Source: Chlamydomonas sphaeroides
Taxonomy: Eukaryota > Chlorophyta > Chlorophyceae > Chlamydomonadales > Chlamydomonadaceae
Length of the DNA stretch: 24,713 nucleotides
Assembly (NCBI GenBank): GCA_001662425.1
Contig: BDDC01001523.1
Coordinates: 1-24,713 of the forward strand
Reading direction: 5' to 3'
The position numbers and the translations under genes are program-made. The notes under the pieces were generated by a model that made no database searches, had not been told where the DNA came from, and was given only the letters and a program-made list of their open reading frames with translations. Of this stretch, positions 17,401-24,713 are shown piece after piece (positions within the stretch are counted from its first letter, which is position 1; each line of letters starts with the position of its first letter).

Positions 17401-20400
17401 CAACTAGTTCGTTACTCCCATGGTACTTCTCCGTGCCCCGCCCCTGCTGCCTGCCCCTGCCCGTCCTCCAGAGGTGCTGAAGCAGGCCTACGGCCAGCCC
17501 TGCGACGTGTGGAGCTCGGGTGGGTGCGCCACGTGGGGGCGCCTCTGGCGGCCGCTGCCTCTGCGTTTTGTGGGCCGCGGAACCGCGGCCGTGTCTGGCG
17601 CGCTGACCGCCCCAAGCCCTTAGATGCCTGCCTTCGCCCCCGCCCGCGGAGGTGATTGCAAACATGCCCCGGCCTACCTGCCCCGCCTTTCCTTCCGCCC
17701 CGGCCTCCCCTGCACGTGCTGCCGCCCCAAACCACAGCCGTCTCCTGCACTCCCGCCCCTCCCCGCAGGCGTCATCGCGTACCAGCTGCTGACGGGGCGC
17801 TTCCCCTTTGAGGACGAGGACCAGGGGCTGCTGCTTAGCTCGCTGGATGTGCTGGGGCGCAAGCAGTTCACCAACAAGGAGGTATGCTGCGGACAGCGCT
17901 ATCATACGGCTTGCATATGGCTTGTGTAACAGTGACGTATATGGCTCGTGTGACAGTGACGTATATGGCTCGTGTAACAGTGACGTATATGCCTCGTGTA
18001 ACAGTGGCATGACGTACCTGGTACGACGCTGCCGTCCTCGCTGGGTGTGCTGGGGTGCAACCACTTTACGAACAAGGGGGTCGGGGTGGGGGCGACTGTC
18101 GCGACGTGTTCGTGCTCATGGCCGAGCATGCACGGGTCATGTCTTAAGCGCTGCCTGTCCAGCCTGGTTACCGCCAGCCACTGCGGCCGAGCGGGCTCCC
18201 CGCACGCCTTTCACCAATCCCCATGCGGTGTGCTTGTGTGGGGGTCTAATGATGTCCCTGGCCCGCCCCCTCAACGTGCCGCAGGTGTTTGCGGCCATCC
18301 TGTACGGCGACCTCGACTTCTCGCGGCCTCCCTGGGACGTGCTGAGCCCCGAGGCGCGCGACTTCGTGGCGTCCCTGCTGGACGTGAGCCGGGCTGAGGG
18401 ACGTTGGTGTTCGAGATGGCGCCGTGCGTTGGTGGTGTTTCGCATGCCCGGGTGTCGTCATGTGTGTGGGCCTGGGCCTGATCACGTGGGGCCATGCTGG
18501 CGGACCTCGTGGTGTCACTGCCGGGCGGGCATAGCGCTGTCTGAGCGCCGCGGTCACCGGCGGCGGTGTGGTTCACGCAGCGAGCCCTGGCCAGGCGCCA
18601 TGACCCGCAACCTCACGCCGCACACCCGTGAGCCGCATCCCGCCGCCCTGCCCTCGCTCCCTGCCGCCCCGCAACACCCTTCGCCCTCCCCCCCGCCAGC
18701 GCAACCCCGCCTCCCGCCCCACCGCCGCCGAGGCGCTCGCGCACCCCTGGCTCCGCCGCCACGATGCCTCGTTCGCCTCGCTCGCCTCCACCGCCTCCTT
18801 TGCATCCATGGACGGCCCAGGCCCGGACCCCACCGCCGCCGCCGGCCAGCCCATCGCCCCCGCCCCCAGCCGCGGCTCCGCCTCCCCGGCCTCGGCCGGC
18901 GGCGTGGACGTGGGCGCTGCCGGATCCGGCTCCATCGGGGGTTCTGGATCCGGATCTGGATCCGGGGCGCCTCCCCCGCTGCGGCCGCTCAGTGACTCCC
19001 TGGTGCAGCGGCTGCAGCGGTACGGCACGTACGGCAGACTCAAGCAGCTGGCGCTGCGGTGAGCGGGGGTGGGGGAGCGGTCAGTCCGAGTGCCCAGGCC
19101 TGCATGCTCCGAGTCCCACGACACCGCCGCAAAACACACTCCGTCCCCTCCTTCATGGCCACCACCCTTATCCTGCTACCAGGCCATCGCGCTCATAGCA
19201 CACGGCATGAGCACCGCGCCCCTCCCCCTCCCCTGCCCCCCTCCCCCCTGCCCCCCTCCGCCCCCAGCGCCGTGGCATCCTTCATGGCCACCGCCGAGAG
19301 CGAGCGGGTGGCGGCCCTGGCCGCCGCCTTCCGCCAGCTGGACCCGGGCGGCAGGGGCCGCGTGGCGTACAGCGACGTGGTGGCGCTGCTCACGGGCGGC
19401 GACTGGGACCTCAGCCCCACGGGTGCGGCGGGGTACGGAATGATGGGCGTAAGCTATGAATGATTGAAATGATCGATCACAGGTACCAACAATAGAGGGC
19501 ATGCGGTTTGTGTGTGAGGTGGCGATCCGGGGGGAGCTACAGCAACGTGGCGGCACTGCTGACGGGAGGGGGAACATCAGGGGGCCCTCAGACCCACGGC
19601 TGCAACGCGGCTCTCGTGGGGTGGGGGCGCCAGGGGGCCGGCGTGCCGGGCCGCGCAGGAGGGCAGTGAGCCAAGCAGCGGCGGCTGGGCTACCGAGGTG
19701 CCACCACCTGCCCCGGCTGTTGCTAATGGTGCGGCATGGCCACGGCCGCGGCGCCAGCCCTCTGCCCACCCCTCCCCGCCCCTCTGCCGACCCCAATGCC
19801 TGCCCCGCCCAGAGGTGTCTCAGCTGCTGGCCACTTTTGACGTGGACGAGGGCGGCGCAGTGGACTACGACGAGTGGCTGGCGGCGCTGATCGATTGGCG
19901 CGAGGTAGAGGAGGGGATCGGGCCACTTCCCTCGCACGTACCCGCCGCCCCGCCCCAGCCAACCCCCTTGCACCCCCTCCCGACCCCCTCAGGTCCAGGA
20001 GTCGGCCCAGTGGCGGGACTACGTCAACCGCGTGTTTGACTTGTTTGACTGGGGTCACACCGGTCGGCTGACGGCGGACGACCTGCAGGTGGGGCCGCGG
20101 GGCTGTGGTTGGCGGGAGGGAGGCGGGGCGGGAGAGGCGGGGAGGTGGATTGGGTTTGACACGGCAGGCTGGCGGCGGGCCATTTTTTGCGTGTTTTGTG
20201 TGATTGCTTGGAGTGGTTGCTGGCTAGGTGACATGCAGGGCCGCTGCGAACAGTCGGCGGGTGGGGCTGGGGCGCCCTGCCTTGCCCTGCCCTGCCCTGC
20301 CCTGCCCTGCCCTGCCCTGCCCTGCCCTGCCCTGCCCTGCCCTGCCCTGCCCTCGGACAGCCTGGCTGGCTCCCACACCGCCGCTCTGCCACTGCTGCCG

Positions 20401-21207
20401 CACCGCCGCCCGCCCTCGCTCCCGGCCCCCACCGCAGCGCGTGCTGTGCTCCGGCAGCCTGCCTCCCTCGCCCTCGGCCTCGGGCGGCGAGGAGGGCGAG
20501 GCCTGGGGCAACCCCGAGGACCACGACGAGTGCCCCTTTGACGACGTGGTGCGGGGGCCGGGTGGAGGGGATGTGCGATGGGGGGAGGTTGCGAGGGCCG
20601 TGACAGTGGTCCCAGGAGGGGTGAGGCTACGTGAGCGTCGCTTGGCACCCCTGTCGCAACATGCGGTAATTACACACGAGTTATGTTGTAGCATTGAATA
20701 CCACTGTAGCCTTTGACAATCCCCGGGGACCGCTGAGGAGTGCCCCTCTGACGGCGTGTTGGGTAGGGCGGCGTGGGTAGCGGCCCGTGGGGGAGGCCAG
20801 GGGGAAGGGCGGGGCGGGCTACCCGCTGGACTGGCGGCTAGAGCGGGAGTGGGAAGAAACTGCAAGGGGGGCCCTGCAGCTCGGACACACGCAGCCCGTC
20901 TGCACCAGGCGCGTCACGGACCAGATAAAGACGCCGGCACTTACCCTACATCGCCAAGCCCTCCTCCCCACCATCCCTTCTCCCCCCCCAGGTCCCCGCC
21001 GCGATGCGCGAGGCCGACCAGGACGCCGACGGCACCATCTCGCGGGAGGAGTTTGTGAAGTTCCTCGCCACCGCGCCCGGCGACAGCTTGGAGTTCTACG
21101 AGAGCCGGCGCACCAGGAAGCGGGGGAAGGGCGCGGCGGCGGCGGGAGGCGCGCGGGCAGCGGCAGGCGGCGGCGGCGCACCGGGCGTGGGGGAGGCGGA
21201 CGGATGA
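14417..21207 (+). CDS. Gene D: calcium-dependent protein kinase (CDPK), 16 exons
   Basis: Exons: 14417-14673, 14882-14983, 15358-15436, 15849-15951, 16159-16263, 16433-16535, 16843-16895, 17472-17519, 17769-17881, 18285-18383, 18700-19058, 19268-19422, 19813-19904, 19993-20088, 20438-20548 and 20992-21207. All phases match, giving 696 aa. The start MGFRC has Gly2 and Cys5, compatible with myristoylation and palmitoylation at a membrane. The Ser/Thr kinase domain shows the Gly loop GSGTFGTV (102-109), VAVK Lys124, RDVKPEN Asp221, DFG 242-244 and APE 266-268. The usual HRD His is Leu (IVLRDVKPEN). A Ser/Gly/Pro linker (about 375-445) is followed by a junction resembling the CDPK autoinhibitory segment (VQRLQRYGTYGRLKQLALRA). 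EF-hand loops lie at 499-510 (degenerate), 535-546 (good), 575-586 (degenerate) and 634-645 (canonical DQDADGTISREE). Exon 15 adds an acidic insert between EF3 and EF4. REFGFAHDFADRY resembles the plant CPK16/18/28 type. Expected role: Ca2+-activated protein phosphorylation; substrates unknown. Confidence 0.92.
17913..18008 (+). repeat. 24-nt minisatellite, four copies, in CDPK intron 9
   Basis: Four head-to-tail copies of gtatatggctcgtgtaacagtgac occupy 17913-17936, 17937-17960, 17961-17984 and 17985-18008. Each differs from the consensus at no more than a few positions. The array starts about 30 nt after the exon 9 donor and ends about 28 nt before a degraded copy of the exon 9 end. Confidence 0.9.
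18037..18081 (+). repeat. Degraded copy of exon 9 end plus donor inside intron 9 (CDPK)
   Basis: These 45 nt align without gaps to 17839-17883 (last part of exon 9 plus the GT), with 38 matches by eye. In frame, the copy reads SLGVLGCNHFTNKG against SLDVLGRKQFTNKE in the exon. The donor GT survives (gggggtcgg) but in poor context. No matching upstream half with an acceptor was found, so it is not a complete alternative exon. Confidence 0.8.
18503..18527 (+). repeat. Possible degraded copy of exon 10 end inside intron 10 (CDPK)
   Basis: The 25 nt gacctcgtgg... align to the end of exon 10 plus the first donor base (about 18360-18384) with five mismatches. This is the weakest of the exon-edge copies and could be chance in GC-rich DNA. 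Confidence 0.4.
19149..19163 (+). repeat. Exact 15-nt copy of the start of exon 12 inside intron 11 (CDPK)
   Basis: tccttcatggccacc occurs here and at 19278-19292 in exon 12 (encoding SFMAT), 129 nt apart. The flanks are diverged (ccacc... against ccgcc...). Confidence 0.6.
19538..19600 (+). repeat. Degraded copy of exon 12 end (EF-hand 1) inside intron 12 (CDPK)
   Basis: The first 32 nt align to 19368-19399 with five mismatches. In frame they read YSNVAALLTGG against YSDVVALLTGG in exon 12, the exiting part of EF-hand 1. A further acccacgg matches the end of the exon, but the following donor gt is ct in the copy, so the splice site is lost. Confidence 0.75.
20274..20353 (+). repeat. (CCCTG)n pentanucleotide microsatellite in CDPK intron 14
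   Basis: About sixteen uninterrupted units of ccctg fill the stretch, with one variant unit (ccttg) near the left end. It lies between exons 14 and 15, upstream of the acceptor of exon 15. The pyrimidine-rich strand is the transcribed sense. Confidence 0.95.
20735..20760 (+). repeat. Degraded copy of exon 15 end plus donor inside intron 15 (CDPK)
   Basis: These 26 nt align to 20525-20550 with four mismatches, at a constant offset of 210 nt. Weaker similarity extends on both sides. The copy reads EECPSDGVL against DECPFDDVV. The donor GT is kept in position in a weakened context. Confidence 0.7.
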
Positions 21208-23804
21208 GGATTGGGGCAGCAGCGTCCGAGTGCGCGGGGCCGCGTGCCAACGAGCTGGAGGCGGGGCAGCCCACGGGGGGTTGTGAACAGGCGGCAGGCA
21301 GCGGCGCTTGGGCCTTGTCGAGTCGGGCAGTTAACAGTCTGCGAGGAGGGAGTTCCGGTGCCGTGAACCCGCGCACGCGCGTACGCTGCGTGTGAAGCAA
21401 TGCGCGCCCCCGTGCGCGCCTCGTGTGCTGGCTGGAGGCTGGAGGCTGTGTGCTGCTTTGGGGCGAGCTGGTAGGGTTGGACGACGCCGCGTGGCGTGGG
21501 CGCTGCATGCGCGCTGCAGCTTCTTTCGCCCGCTGCACGCGGCGAAGCGGCAGCGGGCCGGGCGTGGGCCGGGCAGGCGGAGGGGTGCGTGCCAGGCGCG
21601 CTGCCTTCGGCTGAGCGGTCGGGCCCGTCGGGGGATCGTCAGCGCGGCGGCGCCGCTGCATGCGGCGGGCCCCATCCAACAGGAGCGGCTGCTGCTGGGC
21701 CCGGCTGCTGCTGGACGTGGATACCGTGCTGCCCTCGCGCATCGCGTTTTTGGGAGAGGGGTGATGAAGTGGACGTGCGCCGCAGAATGAAGCGCGGTGC
21801 GGCGCGTGGTGCGGAGCGAGCCCCGGGACTTGCTGGGGGGTGCCGGATTGATTGGCGGTGCGTGCCCGGACGTGTCAAACCTCAGACCGTGCGGTGCGCT
21901 AGCCCGGGGGGTGCGCCTCGGGTGCGGAGCGCCTGCGCCGGGCGGAGCCGCGCAGAACAAAATGAACCCGCGAAGGCAGCACGTGTCGGGTCAGCAGCGC
22001 GATGAAACGGTATCAACAGTAGTGGGGTGGCTCCGCCGGCGGCGGGCCTCGGCAGCGGGCGCCTTTGCGCGCCGCACCATTATTCCCCTCCACAGCAGCT
22101 AGCCAGCCCTCGCTTGCTTGGCATCGCATGCGCATGCATGGCACCAACCATGATTGGCCCCATCGATCCGGAATGGGAAAAGGCACGCATGCCTCACCCA
22201 GTCCTTCATCGGGGGCTGCCAGGCGCCCCCGCCAATCGGGCTCAGGCCGAAGGCGTTTGACGCAGGCCCTCACCACCCTCTCAACTCCAGCCATATGCCA
22301 TAGATAGGATTGTGCCGGCAATTGTGGGGACGCCACCCGGGTCGTCCCTTACTTCACCCGGACATGTACGGCAGGGGCAAGCTTGCGTCAAAGACAACAC
22401 TGCAGGCATACCGCCCCCCGGCCTCGCGCCGGCCTTGTCCTCGCGGGGCTATGCCCCAAAACTTCCAAGATAGAGGCGCATGCTTGAAGGGTCAGCAGTG
22501 CTGACTTGCCGGCCCCCACCACACCCTGACACATGCTGGGGGCCGCTGGGGTCCCACCGCAGCGCGCGGCCCACTTTGCCGTGCGTCAGCAGTGCTGATT
22601 TGCCGGCCCAGCACATTCTCTTCAACGCACACGCAAACACACGCAAGGAGACCTACGGAGCACAACGCCATTCGCCGTGGCCAACAGTGCGTCCGGATGA
22701 TACCGTACGCTACGCACGTACAGCAGGCGGCAGCAGCCGCAGCCACGTAAAATCCAGGAAGCTCCCCTGCTTAGTTCAAAGAATGCCGGCCGCCACTGTG
22801 ATGCACGCACGCATTGCAGCAAAATTTCAGCCATGTTGCTTATTGTTATTGAGTGAAGTAGATGGATGGGGGCCCGCTGTGGGCTCCGCGCGTGGGATTA
22901 TCACTCCACGCACGGCTATCTATCTATCCATGCTGGCAGCAGCAGCCACGCACTGACACGTGCGGAACTAGCACAACATCTGTCTCCGTTAGCGCGATGT
23001 GCGTCTTGGTAGCAATGCATCAGCACTCACGCACTCAAGCAAGCAATGATAAGCACAGCATGCCGCCAGTCGGCCCACAGCCTTGCAGTGCCTGGGAGCC
23101 CGCTGGGTTCCTGGCTGCATGCTAGGCTCCGACACAGAGCATCAGAGCAAGGCGCTGCAGCCGCAAGCAGCCGCCTGCGCACCCAGCCAGCAGCAGCTAG
23201 CTACCCAGCAGCACGCAGCAGCCCAGCCACAGGCTGTCAGCAGCAGGGTTAGCTATGTAGTCACGTAAGCTGATAAGCAAGCTACCCCAGCAGGCGCCCT
23301 GCCTCCTGCGGTGAGCACGGCCGCCGCACTGCCTGCTGCCGACAGCTAGCCCACCACCGACTGCAGCCCTTGTGGGTCCGCTCTTGGGCCGGGCAAGGGC
23401 TGCACGCAGGCACGCACATGCAGCCAGCTCGAGAGATAGGACCTCACGGCCCTAGCTTGCGCGGCTGCCGTTGTGTCGGGTGGGAGCCAGACGTGGTCAG
23501 GCGATTAACGGCCACCGTGCCTTGCAGAGCTGTGGTCAGGGCCTCGCTCCCGGGAGCGCTGGCTTGGCCTGCCGCTTCCGTGGCAAACGTCCTGTCATCA
23601 GGGAGGCAGTAGGGGTGCGGGGTCAGGTGATGCCGTGCTTGGGGTGCTTAGCAGGGCAGGCAGGCACTCGGGCACGTACGCATGCGGTACATGCGGCATA
23701 TATTGATGCGTGGTACGTAGGAGCGCCGCTGTTGGCAGCTTGCTCACCGCGGTCCTCCGAACACGATGGGGCAGGTGGCCTTGTCCGCGAAGGGGCCGAC
23801 CAGC
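21208..23804. other. Non-coding region between the CDPK and gene E
   Basis: About 2.6 kb lies between the CDPK stop (+) and the gene E stop (-). The first part (21208-22110) is GC-rich and probably includes the CDPK 3' UTR. No TGTAA was found before 23945, so its 3' end is not defined. From about 22600 the sequence is less GC-rich, with short simple patches (acgcacacgcaaacacacgc near 22628, ctatctatc near 22918) and an AGC/CAG-rich stretch at 23150-23250. No coding model, tRNA or named mobile element could be supported. Confidence 0.45.
22491..22609. repeat. Direct repeat pair (25 nt) carrying a 13-nt palindrome
   Basis: gtcagcagtgctga(c/t)ttgccggccc occurs at 22491-22515 and 22585-22609 with one mismatch. 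Each copy contains tcagca-g-tgctga, an odd-length perfect palindrome. The two frame about 69 nt of unrelated DNA. They could be remnants of a small non-autonomous element or a paired protein site. Confidence 0.8.
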
Positions 23805-24713
23805 TCACAGCCTGAGGGTCGGCAGGGCCGGCGTGCGTGCGATGCGCGAGTGCGTCAGTTCTTGCGGGCATGCCTCGTGGACAGGGCGGCGGGACCGCCA
23901 AGGAGTGACGCCTGAAGCCCGCCCCCGCCCCTCTGAAAGAAAAGTGTAAAACATATGTAAGTGTAACGCATGTATAAATCAAAACATAACGCATGCGAAA
24001 CATATGCCGCCCCGCCCCTCTGCGGCGAGCACGCACCCCGTCGTATCCTACCTGTGGATGAAGTAACGGCCCATCGCTCTCCGGTGCGGGAGTTGACGCA
24101 CACCACATCCAGCACGTCGTCGCCGTCACCTGAGGGCAGCGTAGGGTGGTGGGTTGGTTGCTTGGCGGTAGCGGTGTGGTGGTGGACGGTGTGGAGGTAG
24201 CGGCATGCACCATGGTGTGGTCCCGGGCCACAAGCAACGGGCGGAAGGTTATATATGGTTCACAGTCGACGGCGTTTTGTGGGTGGCACGGCGTTTTAAG
24301 CATTGTGCGAGCAGCGGTTTTACATGCGCATTGCCTACAGCACATCACTTACAGTCAACATTGTCGAAAACCACATCCCCGAATTGCGAACCGCACGTCG
24401 GCGGCGATGAGCATTGCTGCAGCAAGTGCCGGCCCGCTTTCTTAGGTGGGGAAGGAGGCGGCGGAAATGGAGGAGGGCTGGGGGGCGGCGGGCTAGGGGG
24501 AGGGCTTGGAGGTGGTGGACTAGGATTTGGCGGCGGGCTTGGAGGAGGTGGGGACGGCGGCGGGCTTGGAGGTGGAGGACTGGGAGGTGGTGGGCTGGGC
24601 GGAGGTGGACTTGGCGGATCAGGAGAAGGAGGTGGGCTGGGAGGTGGCGGGCTGGGGGGCTCCGGTGAGGGTGGCGGGCTGGGAGGGGGCGGGCTTGGAG
24701 GGCCTGGTGAGGG
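23805..24713 (-). CDS. Gene E: Pro-rich wall-type protein with FG-GAP-like motif (N-terminus beyond window)
   Basis: Visible - strand exons: edge 24713-24353, 24129-24052 and 23932 (or 23911)-23805 (stop TGA). The junctions are phase 1 with good sites (donors gtaagt and gtagga, acceptors ccctcag and tttctttcag). The first exon encodes about 85 residues of SPPPP/SPPP repeats, the pattern of hydroxyproline-rich extracellular matrix proteins such as pherophorins. A short KKAGRHLLQQCSSPPTC follows. The second exon completes VVFDNVDCDGDDVLDVVC and VNSRTGERW, which looks like an FG-GAP/VCBS-type motif with an Asp-rich loop (DCDGDD). The last exon is basic and ends in LPTLRL; two acceptors 21 nt apart keep the same frame. 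The protein is expected to be secreted to the cell wall, but the signal peptide is outside the window. It could belong to the pherophorins or to another chimeric HRGP family; I cannot tell which. Confidence 0.65.

Noticed and set aside
22000..23800. Possible transposon between the CDPK and gene E
   Set aside because: No transposase frame, long terminal repeats or target-site duplication could be recognised; only short repeats are seen.
23940..23970. Three TGTAA motifs in a row on the + strand
   Set aside because: They fall in the AT-rich, pyrimidine-tract end of a - strand intron of gene E, with no + strand gene nearby. The CDPK stop is 2.7 kb away.
1..24713. CRISPR arrays, bacterial operons, tRNA or rRNA genes
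   Set aside because: No regularly spaced repeats with unique spacers, no T-arm/anticodon-arm pattern and no rRNA-like blocks were seen. The gene structure is eukaryotic.

Overview
This is nuclear DNA of a GC-rich green alga, most likely from the Chlamydomonas/Volvox group (Chlamydomonadales). The evidence is many short exons with GT(G/A)(A/G)G-type donors and (C/T)-rich CAG acceptors, strong G/C bias at third positions, long Ala/Gly/Ser low-complexity runs inside proteins, a plant-type calcium-dependent protein kinase (CDPK), and a (Ser-Pro)n wall-type glycoprotein. No bacterial or organellar features were seen. All exon models were built by eye from splice sites and reading-phase agreement; no transcript data were available.

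Layout from left to right: (1) 1-2516 has no supported gene but holds a degenerate tandem repeat of about 80 nt. (2) Gene A, + strand, 2517-5647, 5' end unresolved: a GAF-like segment followed by a very long Ala/Ser-rich tail. (3) 5648-7934 is non-coding; its left part is probably the 3' UTR of gene A. (4) Gene B, - strand, 9018-7935: a small five-exon coiled-coil protein. (5) Gene C, - strand, 13308-9637: seven exons, 831 aa, OB-fold-like region plus CCCH zinc finger plus SAM-dependent methyltransferase domain. (6) A 1.1 kb divergent intergenic region. (7) Gene D, + strand, 14417-21207: a 16-exon CDPK of 696 aa with possible N-terminal lipidation, four EF-hands (two degenerate) and an atypical catalytic loop. 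(8) 21208-23804 is non-coding with short repeats. (9) Gene E, - strand, 23805 to the right edge: the C-terminal part of a proline-rich wall-type protein ending in an FG-GAP-like motif.

The genes do not look like a functional cluster. Genes C and D are divergent and could share a promoter region; C and B are tandem; A and B converge. The most unusual signal is recurrent: several introns of gene D, and one of gene C, contain degraded or exact copies of the edge of the adjoining exon, often with the splice site. The copies lie about 110-210 nt from the original. This suggests repeated local tandem duplication across exon-intron borders as a route of intron growth or turnover in this genome. The methyltransferase of gene C, fused to an OB-like region and a CCCH finger and carrying a GC-AG intron, is the most interesting single protein.
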